This document shows positions 11,164 to 22,805 of a stretch of 64,000 bases of DNA, piece after piece (position 1 is the stretch's first letter; each line of letters starts with the position of its first letter). Made by a program: the position numbers and the translations under genes. The notes beneath the pieces are model-generated. The model searched no databases and was not told where the DNA came from. It saw only the letters and a list, made by a program, of their open reading frames with translations. Origin of the DNA: Charina bottae (Eukaryota > Chordata > Lepidosauria > Squamata > Charinaidae); assembly GCA_023362775.1 (NCBI GenBank), contig JALMGJ010000003.1, positions 51,078,416 to 51,142,415 of the forward strand, in the 5' to 3' direction.

Positions 11164-12552
11164 ACGATGGTCCCTGTTCTTCTCCCGGTTCAACTTCAAG
11201 GTAACTTACATTCCGAGAGGCCAGAACCAACGGGCAGACGCGCTTTCGAGGAAACCCAAATACGACCGCCTAGAGTCTCCAATACCACCTCAACCCGTCA
11301 TCTCTCTGGAGCGGTTTGTCGCTATCACCCTACAGGGTGATCTACGCCAACGGATTAGGGAACAACAAGGAGCTGACCCCTGGGCAAGGAAAAAGAGACA
11401 AGAGCTGGCACATCTTCCCATAGATCAGACAGATCAGTGGACATGAAGTCATGAGGCGCTATGTTTCTGAGGCCGCTACTACATACCACCGGGAGCTCTG
11501 CAAACTGGCCCTGCAACTGCCATCACAACCCCGCCGCCGGCCATTTCGGGTTCTTCAAAACACTGAACCTGGTCTCCTGGGAGTTTTGGTGGCCGCGCAT
11601 ATAGGACGATGTTAAACAATATGTGTTCTCTTGCCCAGATTGTCACAGAGCAAAAAATCAGACAGGCAAACCTTCTGGTCTCCTAATGCCCTTACCCACA
11701 CCTGAACAACCATGGGAGGCTATTTCCATGGATTTCATCACGGATCTTCCCAAGTCCCTGGATGCCACTGCTATTCTGGTAGTGGTGGATTCCATGACCA
11801 AGATGGCCCACTTATCGCTTGTAAAGGCTTACCCACGACCCAAGAGACGGCGCGCCTATACATCAAACATGTATTCAAATTGCATGGAATAGCGAAAGAC
11901 CCAGATGACCCCATTCACTGCAAATTATGGGTTCCACCCGTGATCGTTTCCTCTCACCGTGCCGGACTCAGCCGTGCCAGCCGCAAATCAGTTCTTCCAA
12001 GAACTACAGGCCAGCCACCAAGTGCTTAGAGACCAGTTGGAAAAGGCCAAGGATGACTACAAATGTTTCACCGACCATCACCGGAAGACGGGACCCCCAT
12101 TAAAGGTTGGTGACATGGTATGGTTGTCGACGAAACACCTATCCTCTTCACAACCATCTTGGAAGCTGGACCACCAGTTCCTGGGACCATTCCCAGTAGA
12201 AGCTGTAGTCAATCCAGTCGCCTTCCGATTAACCCTTCCGGGCCACATGCGCATACACCCCGTGTTCCACAGGTCCTTACTGGTCCCCGCTTCGGCCGAC
12301 AGCCCACTCAGAACCAGGAAGACACCACCTCCTCCTGTCATCATCCAAGGAGAGACCGAATATGAGGTTGCTCGTATCCTGGACTCACGTAAACGTCGCG
12401 GTCATCTCCAGTATCTAATAGACTGGAAGGGCTACGGCCCAGATGAGTACTCCTGGGAAGATGCTGCAGATGTCCACGCACCGTTACGAGTACAATTCCA
12501 TCGCCAATACCTGGAGAAACCCAGACCACAAAGCCGGGGGAAGGAAGGTTCT
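11164..12552 (+). pseudogene. Gypsy pol remnant: RNase H tail, integrase, chromodomain
   Basis: Translated in pieces across frames, the region shows NQRADALSRK (end of RNase H), part of the integrase zinc finger (CPDCHRAK near 11630), the first catalytic aspartate of integrase (SMDFITDLP near 11730) and VVVDSMTKMAH. The segment that should hold the second aspartate and the glutamate is deleted near 11900-11940. The last part is open for 204 codons (11959-12573): a GPY/F-type module (LKVGDMVWLST, LGPFPVEAV) and a chromodomain with EVARILDSRKRRG, YLIDWKGYG and SWE aromatic-cage residues. Chromodomains of such elements bind histone marks and guide insertion. Stops and frameshifts at 11440-11600 and the lost catalytic residues make it nonfunctional. 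Confidence 0.88.
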
Positions 12553-12568
12553 GCGGGGAGGGGGATAG

Positions 12569-13761
12569 TGTGAGGTTCGCACCGCTTACCTGGCTGCTGG
12601 CTGACATGCTGGACTCCGAGTCGGAAGAGGAGCCAGTCTCCGGAAGCAGCAGGCTTGGCGTGAACCTGACTGAAGAAACGGAGACGCTGATTGGCAGAGG
12701 CTGGGAAGGAAGGACGCCTCCACCAATCAGCGCACGCCAGAGAAGAGCAGAAAGGCGGGCTGAGCAACGCTAAGCTCGATTGGCTCCTGCTCCCCAACAG
12801 CGCGAAAATCGAAATAAAAGACCGGCACGACGAACCTCGGTTGCCGGAGACAACCAATCCTACCCGTGACCTGGACCCTTGCCCGTGACCGATCCTCCCG
12901 CCACGTGGACTACCCGAGCCGAGCCTAGCCGAGAGCCTCATACCAAGTCAATCCCAGCAACCAGCCTGATCGCCGTGGAGGAACCCGATCTAGGAGATAG
13001 ATCCACCTACCTGTTGTCGCTGAGAGCCGAGCTGCCTCCTGCCACCACACCTTCATCCAGCGAACCTCCAGATCCTGGACATCGCTCGGAGTACTCTTTG
13101 TCCCCTGCGGAAGAGGCCACCACCGGGGTAAGCGCCGCTGCATTGCCTGCCCGTTCCACGACTGCCCGCACCCCGGATTCCCCGCTGATCTCTGAACATG
13201 AGCAGTTTCCGCCCACGCCACTGCCTCCAAGTGTCGCCTCAGGGTCTCCTTCAACTGGGAACATAACCAGCCCTCAACTGAGTCCAGCCAACGTCGGTTA
13301 TCAGTGGGCTGCTTTCGTCGGGCCCCGGTCTACCCATACCCCCACCAGCCAAGATCCTCAGCTGAGTCAAGCCGACGCCGGTTACCAGTGGGCTGCTTTT
13401 GTCGGGCCCCAGTCTACCCATACCCCCACCAGCCAAGATCCTCAGCTGAGTCAAGCTGACACTGGTTACCAGTAGGCTGCTTTTGTTGGGCCCCGGTCTA
13501 CCCAAAGCCCCACCAGCCAAGCTAGCTCCACGCCCGCTGTTACCTTGTCTGCCACCTCTTGATCGCCGTCGGCTGCAGCTTTGACCACAGAGCCTGCAAA
13601 CCCTTTGGTCCTCCCTGCTGGACCAGGAGTGTCATCCGGACTTGTTGCTATCCAGCCTGCAGGGGAAGAAAAGGGTAGTATAAACTGGGCTGCTTGTGTA
13701 ACTGTGTAAATAAAGTTAATTTTGGTAACGCTTCCGTGTCAGTCTTAGTCGGAACAGGACA
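12569..13761 (+). repeat. 3' LTR of the Gypsy element, about 1.19 kb
   Basis: It begins TGTGAGG directly after the purine-rich tract and ends GGACA before the GATAA duplication. An AAATAAAAG box near 12813 is a possible TATA element, and AAATAAAGTT near 13706-13715 is the likely polyadenylation signal followed by a short R/U5. The LTR is unusually long for a vertebrate Gypsy element and contains a 198-codon open frame with an 84-bp repeat. That frame looks like a by-product of the repeat. Confidence 0.88.
13272..13523 (+). repeat. 84-bp minisatellite inside the LTR, three units
   Basis: Units start at 13272, 13356 and 13440 with CCTCA(A/G)CTGAGTC, and each contains GTGGGCTGCTTT and GTCTACCCA. 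The period is 84 (28 codons), so the reading frame is preserved until a TAG in the third unit. The units differ at a handful of sites. Confidence 0.9.
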
Positions 13762-13766
13762 GATAA

Positions 13767-16228
13767 TGTAGGCCTTCCCTTAAAAAGTCAGCCTAGCTCA
13801 TGATTTAAAAAGAGAAATAAAAGAAGACTGCTTCCCAGCTGCCACCCCGCTAGTTATAATCTTATGTATTGTCAACCCATATATGCAGAAACTAATGATA
13901 TACATTGTGGCAGGCAAGACTCCCATAACCATGCACCCTTCTCTGCCATGGTATCGTTAGCAGTGCTAAAAAGCCATTGGTAAATGTAAGGCTTTATTAC
14001 TGTCAAAGGCATTAAAAGTGCTGTATAAGCTATTTAAGTAACTATGAAAGCCACAGGGCATCTGTTTCTCAGATTCCCATCATTGCAGTTTTTAACAATA
14101 CGTTGCATGAAGTGACATTGAAATGGATAGACTATGCCTGTAGATATGCCTAAGGACTTGTTTAACATTACATTTTATTCTGTAACCTAGATTTTTCTAA
14201 AGCAGTATTGGGGTCCTACTACCAAATCTACAGATTTATGTGCAACTCTTAGTGGCTAAGATCTTGGACGTTCTTAAATCTTGTATAACAGTCTTATTTA
14301 TGTATTATTTAAAATGTTTGCCTTTTAGTTTTCAATTCTAGCATATTGTACATTGTGTTAAGAAAAATATGAAAATATATTGTCACAAAGTAAAACTGCA
14401 GATAAACAAAAGCAGCAATAATCAGCAATGGAAACAGCAGAGGTTTTATGTCCAGCAAAGCTTTTGATTTTGAATATCTTCTTGAGACAAAGTGCATCAT
14501 AAATTCCTTTTGAAACCACATTTTATTGTACTTTTCATATTTATGAGGAGAGAATTAAAAAAAAAGCATTGCAAGTTGCATTCTTCATTGCAAGTCATTG
14601 TTCGCTTATTTGTTGTAATCCAGTGGAAGTTTTATGTGCTTGCATATACATGCTCAGAAAACCAGAAAAGGGCCTCAGGTTGGCTTTAATAAACCTTTGA
14701 GAGATGTACCTCTTCAGTGCTCCAGACAGCAAGTTTATGAGTCACCCTTGCATATGATTTGCACAGCATACTTTGCACATCATTCAGATAGGAAATGTGT
14801 GACTATTGTATTTTTCAAACAAGGCACTGCAACAAAATACATAGCAATTTAATAGAAATGAGAAAATCAAGAGATCTTTGAAGCTGTAAAATCCATTTAG
14901 TAATCTGTAAAGTGAGAGTTAGGTGGAAACTGAGAATAAAATTAATGATTATGTGGATCCATAGAAATAAAATTCTGTCAAAGTAATTTCAGGATGGATG
15001 GGACAGATATGAGGAAGGGTAATTGATTACTAGATCCTCAGTTCTTACCCAAAAGTATATGGTTAAAATCAAAATGTTACAATTTATGTCTAAGTTATTC
15101 TTACCCAATCTGGTTCCCGTACTATAATTTCTATAATTGGGCACAAGATTGGGAAGGCTTACCTTTTAATTATAAATAGGAATTACAGTTATAGTCCACT
15201 TGCCTTGATTTTTTGCAGTATTTTCACAGTGTTTGCATTTGAATTTGCCACTGAGAAGAAAACCACTCCCATTCCCAGCATTAAAACTCCTTCCAAAACA
15301 TGGCCTGAAAATGGAGTTTAAGAGTAAGGATGAAGCAATTTGTCTTCTAGGGGCCTCTGATTCCTTCTCATTTGCCCTCAACCTGAAATAACACAATGGG
15401 TTAAAAATGTCAGCCCTACCCCTCCAGTAAGATCATCACATAACCAGATGACTTTCTGTAACCCCCAAGACAAATGGAAGCTGTGCTGCGGAGAAGGTAT
15501 AGCTGAGATCCTGAGAGAGACCAAGGCCTAGAGAACCAAATTATAATCATGAAATGTTCGTAGAAGCTTACTCGCCTTCTAGAAGGTTTTGGAACTGTTC
15601 AGAAGTTATAAATAGGTCTTCAGGTTATCTAGGTTGCAAACAATTCTGAAAAATCCCCCAAAAGTCCAGTAAAGGAAAAGGGAGGTACACATGTATTGGA
15701 CATGTGATCTTGGAGCAAGGAGGTAGCTACCTGAGGAGGACGACATGAGCAGTATAAAATAAGATTTTTGATGTTCAAGAAGAAACAACATTATCAGTTT
15801 GGTTTGGGTCAGAAACTTTTCCCAGATTCCTGTCCTACCCTTGGCAGAATTTGCAAGAACATCAGCCTTGATCAGACTGAAGGATAGGCAAGTTGTTTGT
15901 CCAGATCAAAATTCAGATTAGGATGATATATGTTAGTTAAGAGCATCTTCATCCTGGGAATAAATTGGGGTTCAGAGTGTTTTCTGCTAGTCTTGTTGAT
16001 CTTGCATACATTTGGAAGGGAACTATTGTTAGGATTGCAGTGTGAAATTGACATAAGTGTGTACCACATTTGTATGCTTGCTCCACACATAATAAGAATT
16101 GACTAGGTTTCAAAATAAATCTTGCCTCAAGAAGTCATTCCTGAATCTAGTATATCAGACCAGAAATACTACTAAATACTGCTAAATAAATAATGTCAAA
16201 GAATTATAAGGAAACATCAAAAATGATA
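13767..16228. other. Intronic DNA, nothing recognised
   Basis: AT-rich sequence without an identifiable repeat family. Short frames near 14309-14852, 15166-15396 and 15606-16090 have no motif support. Confidence 0.45.
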
Positions 16229-16388
16229 GGATGTGAATTATTAATATTCAGTCTGTGCACTTTGCATAGTAAGCTCTTGAAATGGTTTTTAGGATATGAT
16301 GATTTACGTATTTTATTCTACATTTGAACATTCAGTTCAGAACTAGAATAAGGAACATTTAGTTTTATTTTATAATGCTTGCTAATCT
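16229..16388 (+). repeat. Left arm of a 160-bp inverted duplication
   Basis: From GGATGTGAATTA to TATAATGCT this segment is the reverse complement of 17750-17914, with only scattered substitutions and a few short indels by eye (above 90 percent identity). The sequence is not recognised as a named repeat. Confidence 0.85.
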
Positions 16389-16615
16389 GTTAGGACTGAG
16401 ATAAGACTGGCTTTTCTCACAAAATGCAATTGCTCCTCATTGGCACAGCTCATTTTCATGACTTCTGTACAACATGTAATGTTTAAACATTATTAGTTAT
16501 ATAGACCAAAATCAGCATAGGTGCAGGGCAAATTCTGTACAGAACCACTCTATATGAAATAGTGAAGGTTGCAATATATGATCAGAAGTTTAGAAATATG
16601 TAGCCATTAACAAGT

Positions 16616-17330
16616 TTGGGGCACAACAACAAAAGCTTGAGTATACCATGGACCCAAGAAAACAAACAAGTGGATCATAGAGTTATTATTCAAGGCACAA
16701 ATGACCAGGCTCAAATTATTTTATTTTATTTTATTTTATTTATTATTGTATTGTATTGTATTGTATTGTATTGTATTGTATTTATTATTTATTTATTATT
16801 TTATTTTATTTATTATTTTATTGTATTTATTTATTTATTTATTATTTTATTTTATTTTATTTTATTTATTTTTATTTTTTTTATTTTTATTTTTATTTTT
16901 ATTTTTATTTTTATTTTTATTTTATCCCGCCTTTATTGTTTTTATAAATAACTCAAGGCAGCGAACATACCTAATACTCCTTCCTCCTCCTATTTTCCCC
17001 ACAACAACAACCCTGTGAGTTGAGTTGGGCTGAGAGAGGGTGACTGGCCCAAGGTCACCCAGCCGGCTTTCATGCCTAAATTATCATGTTTTGGACACAT
17101 TATATGAAGACCAAGTTCCCTTGAGAAGTCCATTATGCTAGGAAAACTGGAAAAAAAGGAGGAGGAGAAGAAGACAACCAGAAACAAAGTGGATAGACTC
17201 GATTACAGTGGTGATGGGTGGAACATTGGAAGACCTGAAGGGCCAGGTTGGGGGCAGATTATCCTGGAGACTGTTGTTGCTAAAGAGTTGACACTGACTT
17301 GATGGCACATAATCATCACCAAAAGCTGAA
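16616..17330 (+). mobile_element. RTE-type LINE 3' fragment split by a SINE
   Basis: The stretch 16616-16719 and the stretch 17078-17330 join into one RTE 3' region. The order matches the copy at 56160-56565: GGCACAAATGACCAGGCTCAAATTA, then TTTTGGACACATTATATGAAGACC, then GTTGACACTGACTTGATGGCACAT. A minus-strand SINE sits between. Only the end of the ORF and the 3' tail remain. Confidence 0.75.
16720..17077 (-). mobile_element. MIR-like tRNA SINE with expanded AT-rich tail, inserted in RTE
   Basis: The minus strand carries the SINE body (GTCACCCTCTCTCAGCCC, CTCACAGGGTTGTTGTTGTG, GCCTTGAGTTATTTATAAA) and a tail that has grown into TTTTA, TATTG and ATTTTT units (16720-16925). A 7-bp duplication AAATTAT flanks it at 16713-16719 and 17078-17084. 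The tRNA head is missing. The tail creates long hydrophobic shadow frames on the plus strand. Confidence 0.8.
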
Positions 17331-17749
17331 TTTTATGGCGCTGCATAAATATTCTCTTGCTGATTTCTTTTTTCTTTAAGAGTTTTGATCTTAAAAAAAT
17401 AAAGCTGACTAAAATTTAAAAGAAGAAAAAAGTTTCACTCAGACTTCTGGAAAAGCACTTTTCTAGTCCTTTAAAGTGGAAGAGAAATATGCTAGCATTT
17501 AGGAATTCTGTGGACACGAAGCATTCCTGAATTATTGTTTCTACTCTGGAATTTAGCTTGAATGCTAAATTTTAAATTATGGACAACCAAACATTGTATA
17601 ATAGGAATGTATTTTTCCTGAAACTAAAGTATTCCAGGAGTGCTAAGCCCTTTAGAAGTGAATAGAAAATGATGGTACACTAAAAGGGCTGTTCCTATGG
17701 ACTGATCTTGTTATAGTTGCATTCCATTTTTTTAGATTTTTTTTATCGT

Positions 17750-17914
17750 AGATTATCTAGCATTATAAAATAAAACTAAATGTTCCTTATTCTAGTTCTG
17801 AACTGAATGTTCAAAGGTATAATAAAATACATAAATCATCAAATCCTAAAAACCATTTCAAGGGCTTACTATGCAAAGTGCACAGACTGAATATTAATAC
17901 TGTAATTCACATCC
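17750..17914 (-). repeat. Right arm of the 160-bp inverted duplication
   Basis: Reverse complement of 16229-16388. It ends at CACATCC and is followed at once by a fragment of the same SINE that lies at 16720-17077, in the same orientation as that SINE. Confidence 0.85.
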
Positions 17915-18003
17915 TTTATTTTTATAAATAACTCAAGGTGGGGAACATACCTAATATTCCTTCCTCCTCCTATTTTCCCCACAACAACCACCCTGTGAGG
18001 TGA
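17915..18003 (-). repeat. SINE fragment abutting the inverted arm
   Basis: It matches the SINE part at 16928-17025 (ATAAATAACTCAAGG, ATACCTAATA, TCCTTCCTCCTCC, TTTTCCCCACAACAAC) with few changes. It starts and stops abruptly and has no tail of its own. Confidence 0.75.
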
Positions 18004-20399
18004 GTAAATAATTCCATTAATTTAATCCATTTCACAAATCTAAAAATAGTTCACAGGTCTCCTTTACATACACATAGATTGAAAACATGAATTAGTAGTA
18101 GAAAGCTAATTTCAATCAAAGTGTGTTTTCCTTGTTTTTTTAAAAATATTAGTTTTCTAACGGAATAGTAACAAGCAGATAAGTATGAAGTGTGAAGATT
18201 GTATATGCATATGCACTGAATAATATGAATCGTCTCTATTTTGTAGAAGTACTTAGGACATCTGAATTAAATGGTGTAACTAATTATTTAAAGTAGTTCA
18301 TGAACAATTGATATGTTCTATATTTAATGAGGTTTTGTTTGAAATTAGAAATTTCTCATCACTAATTGTTGTCTAAACAGGGATGTTATAGACCAATACG
18401 AAGTACTACATTCTATGCCTATTGTGTCTGGACACAAAATGCTTAATAGATTCTAAGAATTTCTTGACAGCCATTTATCTAAATTCTCTATAAATACTGA
18501 CAGGATAGTGGCTGTAAGCATGCTTAACTGCTTCTTAATAGCCTGGTACAGGTTACAAGGTAATACTTCGGCATCAACCATTGGAAATATAATGATTTTT
18601 CAAGAGTTAATGAGGTTTCCTGAATAAATAAAAATGTTTCCATCTGCTTTCTCTGCATTACAGATGATATTTTACCATAACGGAATAATCTTTATGTCTA
18701 ATTCCACAAGTAAAGAATGTGATCATAGTTTAATTTTTGTGCAAATATTGCTTGTCAATCTAAAAGGTAATGACAAAGAATTTTGATTTAATAGGACCCT
18801 GAGATAAAGAAAAGAAGATACCTAATTTTACAATTAGAGGGAAAGCATACAGCTTGAATGCAGAAGAAAATCTAATAAATCAATACAATTATATTATGTA
18901 AATAAGGTAGTATAATTAATACACCAGAGAATATGCAGCTCTCATGAAGAATGCTTATCCCTTCCAACAAAATTAACTTACTCTGCTGAATTTATTGGCA
19001 GATATGTCATAATATATGATCAGTACGCTATAAGTAAGCTTCTGTGGCTAGTGTCATTTTTCTTTGTTTGTTTGTTTGCTTAGGATTTGGATAATTACTA
19101 AAAACTTTGGAACCTTAGAAACATCAGTTCAGGTCTCTAGAAACACATTCGTTCAAGTAGGGGTCGGACAATAGAGTATTTGTTCCATTATGTCCCATTA
19201 TTGTGCAAATGTTTAAATAATTATAGTTCTTAAGTGGTTTCTGTGGCATTCATCCAAAATATCTTCAGCTGTCCTTATTGCAAAGCTCCTAATAAGCAAG
19301 TTAGGGCATCACCATATTTTATGCAGTTACTATCACTGTTTGTCTTTCAAATTTACTTTGTACTGGAATGAAATGACTCATGTCTCTCTGTTTTGCTTGT
19401 TTATGCCCTGTAAAGAAATAGAGCTGTAGAACTCAGAGTAGATGTACTATATAGCTTCTTTGTACTCATTCTTCTGTAGAGTTTTGATAATGTTTGCAAA
19501 TTATTGGCAATGCATGCAGGCAGCTTCTCTTTTTTCCCTTTTTTTTAGGATTGCAATTCTTATATACAGTAGATTCAAATATGCTTTCTTTTCTATGTAT
19601 TCTGGCTTGCTTACCTAGTTTCAGAACTGAATAAAATCCCTTTAAACCCTGAAATCCAACAAAAAATAACTGACAGAAGGTGATTCCTGTGGAAGAAGGA
19701 TATAAATTATAGAGGAAGAAGGATATTTCAAGTATATATATCTATATATCTATCTGTGATAGCCAGTGTATATTTTAGCTACGATTGGACTACATTGACA
19801 AGAATATCAATTAATTGCATGTTTAATATTGTAATCTAATTTGGGAACACTGCTGCATCAAAATATGACTAAGAAAATTTATTATAGAAATAGAAAAATA
19901 AATACTAGGACTAGCACCCAACTTTGTACACTGGAGCGAACCACTTCGAGTAACCCAATATTTTCATAAACACTGGTTAAGTGGGCTCTTTTCCCATTAA
20001 CTTCAGTTTGGCAGAAATGTCATTTGTTTATGCACACAGCAGAGGCATGGGGCTTCTTATATGGCCCCTAGATATGGACGTTGTTTGCTTCATGGAGTTA
20101 AATCAACAGATGTTTTGCCAAAGCCTGAACCAAAACAAGGCATCCGTTTGAGGTTTTATATACTGTAGGGCTGATATATTCCCCTTTTTAAAAATCACAC
20201 AGTAAGACGGTTTTAATTAGGAGATCTCTGGTTAATTCTGAAGTTGACCCCAAGGAAGACAGACTTGCTGTTAGTGCATTGTGGCTCTCTTGATTGCCCC
20301 AGTGTTTTCTCTAGATGGGGAAGCCATCCTAAAAACCCCTAAAGCAGCAAATCTGACTCACAGCTATTGTTGATTGGGCATGTAGGGGCCTTGGATGGA
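18004..20399. other. Intronic DNA, nothing recognised
   Basis: A long AT-rich stretch with no repeat family recognised apart from a short TATATC/TATC run near 19735-19755. No plausible exon with flanking splice sites was seen. Confidence 0.45.
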
Positions 20400-20830
20400 G
20401 GTGGGTGAGGGGGCCTTCTCCATCTTCGGTTGGTGTGTCTGTTGCAACCCTTCCTGGAGAGGGAGGAAGTAGCTGCAGTAAGTCACACCCTAATCATCAC
20501 CTGCCTGGATTACGATTATGTGTTGTAACTGGGGATGCCTTTGAAGACCAACCTGAAGCTGCAGTTGATTTAAAATGCAATGGCCTGCTTATTCACTGGC
20601 ACACATGACACTTGTGCTGTGGTCCCTGCCTTACCTTCTGTTAGGCTTCCAGGTACAAGTCAAACAGCTGCTTTTGACCTAAAAAGCCCAGTGTGATTTG
20701 GGAATTAAATATTTCCAGGATTGCATTCTCCAACCTGGATCAACCTAGTCAAATCAATTGTCCTGGGAGAAGCTGTTGCTAGTACCTTACTTCCACAAAG
20801 TGAGGGGGGCTGAGGCATGAAGGCACTGTT
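20400..20830 (+). mobile_element. Degenerate L2/CR1-clade fragment
   Basis: Phrases such as CTTCCTGGAGAGGGAGGA, TGCCTTTGAAGACCAACCTGAAGC and AAATGCAATGGCCTGC correspond to the post-RT part of L2-like ORF2 also seen at 42730-42800. Stops are frequent and no end is preserved. Confidence 0.5.
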
Positions 20831-20912
20831 TTTCTGTGACAGTATTTGCTCTATTGAACAGCTCCCTCTCAAGAACAGCCAGTGTGCTCATTTTGGAAGA
20901 AGATTATAGAGT

Positions 20913-21057
20913 TTGTTGTTTATTCGTTCAGTCGCTTCCGACTCTTCGCGACTTCATGGACCAGCCCATGCCAGAGCTTCCTGTCGGCCGTCACCATCCC
21001 CAGCTCCCCCATGGTTGAGTCCGTCACCTCCAGAATATCATCCATCCATCTTGCCCT
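20913..21057 (-). mobile_element. BovB/RTE LINE 3' end, 145 bp
   Basis: The plus strand reads TTGTTGTTTATTCGTTCAGTCGC and continues through CCATCCCCAGCTCCCCCATGG, the complement of the BovB-type 3' end found at 60601. An 11-bp target duplication GATTATAGAGT lies at 20902-20912 and 21058-21068, so the copy was 5'-truncated at insertion. Confidence 0.88.
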
Positions 21058-21164
21058 GATTATAGAGTACCTCCAAATAATTTTTGTGGTGTGAGCAGCT
21101 GCCTTCTGGATTTTTGCACTGTTGCTGGGGGGGGGGGGTTAACTTTGGTTTTGAATGTTGTTAT

Positions 21165-21402
21165 TTAATTACAGGTTCTTTTGAGTGTGGCCTTTGAGTC
21201 AGTGTTGACTCCTGGCAATTCCCTGGACTAGTCCCTGCAGTTTTCTTGGCAAGGTTTTGGAAATGGTTTGCCATTGCCTGCTTCCTATGGCTGAGAGAGA
21301 GTGACTTGCCCAAGGTCATCCAGCTGGCTTTGTGCCTAATGTGGGACTAGAACTCACGGTGTCCCAGTTTCTAGCTTGGTACTACACCAGACCAGCTCTC
21401 CT
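21165..21402 (-). mobile_element. tRNA-derived SINE with RTE-like tail
   Basis: On the minus strand it begins GAGAGCTGGTCTGGTGTAG and runs through AACTGGGACACCGTGAGTTC, GGATGACCTTGGGCAAGTCAC and a tail with GTCAACACTGACTCAAAGGC. The same order is seen at 34313 and 58558. The tail resembles RTE 3' ends, consistent with mobilisation by RTE/BovB machinery. Confidence 0.75.
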
Positions 21403-22213
21403 ATTTATACTTACCATGGATGTTTTACTTTGAGAGTCTTACTAGTGGATTACAAGTCAAATAAGTTCTGCAACATATTTAAATCTTCATAATATGTGGT
21501 TCATATATTTTATGATGACATAAAAAGCTGAAGAGTATAAATATCTAGAAAATTCTTCCTTGAAATAAATGTCAGTTTAGCATAGTATATTAATCTCTGC
21601 TAAACTCCTTCTTAAATTCATTTTTCTATGCTAATTAAAAAGATAAATTAAAATTTAGCAAAAAGGATATTTCTCTTTGCTTTTCTATATTGCTATTGCC
21701 ATTGATTGGCATGTGATTTTTTAATCAGTATAATTTATAATAGGGTATAACAACTTAATGAAAAGATTTTTGCAAATTTAGTTACTGTGATCTCTGTGTG
21801 CATGCATTCTGTTGAGCTTTATGAAGTGTTTACAGGTTTAAATTAAACACATGAAGTCTGCACTGGCTGTAAAATCAAAACATTTTGCTTTTATACAAGA
21901 TAGGTAATATGCACACCTTTTAAAAAAATAGGAATAATAGTCATCTCTGAACATTAATCATATGCTAATTAAATTATGCACAGCCTTTTTTTAATAAGAA
22001 AAGAGAATGAATTTGTACAAAAAGATTCCTATCCTCATTACCTAACATTATTGTGCTGGTATAGTAATTCTTAGCAATAGGCATAGTCTAAGTTGGACTG
22101 TCAAAGGAACAGAGAACAAACTATCCAAAGCAGAATTAAGTCCATAGACCAAAAATAGCATATAAAAACAAAGAAGAAATTGGGAGAAGAAATTGAGAGC
22201 CATGAAGACAGTG
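21403..22213. other. Intronic DNA, nothing recognised
   Basis: AT-rich unrecognised sequence. A short (GCTT)n run follows at 22214-22237. Confidence 0.45.
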
Positions 22214-22234
22214 TTGCTTGCTTGCTTGCTTGCT

Positions 22235-22762
22235 TTCTTGCTATTTTTACGCCACCCAATCCAAGGATTCTGGACAAAAAAATATAAAAAGTTATTCAAC
22301 AATTGCCTCAATTAAAGCTCAGTTAAAAGCTCACAATACAATAAAAATCATGCTTACAATGATGGTCTCCTAATAAGGACTAAGAGTCAAATACTTATCT
22401 TAAAAAGAAAATTTTTAACATCATCTCTTCTTGAGTGCCAGAAGTGAGTGAGCCAGGTGCATCTTTGGGGCAGTGAATTCCATAATGTGGGTGCAACTAG
22501 GGAGAAGGCCTGCCCTCATGTCCATGCTCTCACCTCCTGCCCAGACAGAACCATCAGCACCTCATTAAGCAGCAAAATCAGAGTGAGGCAATCAATCCCT
22601 TCAAGAACCCGGCATTGTACCATATGCTTTTAATCAGCACATTATATTTAAATTATCGAAAGCTGGCTGTTAACTAATGCAGCAACTATGGAATATTAAT
22701 GTTTTCCTGGAGTAGTGGATTCACCAAGTCAGCAGTCTGGTTGTTACATTTTGTACCAGCAT

Positions 22763-22805
<43 letters not shown>

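Larger units (their letters stand above)
11115..13761 (+). mobile_element. Ty3/Gypsy chromovirus, internally deleted
   Basis: A 5-bp target duplication GATAA flanks the element (11110-11114 and 13762-13766), and both ends start TGTGAGG and finish in CA. Only the first 49 bp of the 5' LTR remain (11115-11163). The sequence then jumps straight into the end of pol (RNase H tail, integrase, chromodomain), a polypurine tract (about 12552-12568) and a complete 3' LTR. Gag, protease, reverse transcriptase and most of RNase H are missing. Since both outer ends are in place, the deletion may have happened before integration or by later slippage. Vertebrate chromoviruses of the Sushi group are the closest relatives by motif. 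Confidence 0.9.

Noticed and set aside
16616..17018. Hydrophobic, transmembrane-looking frames (LFYFILFY...)
   Set aside because: They translate an expanded TTTTA/TATTG tail of a SINE.
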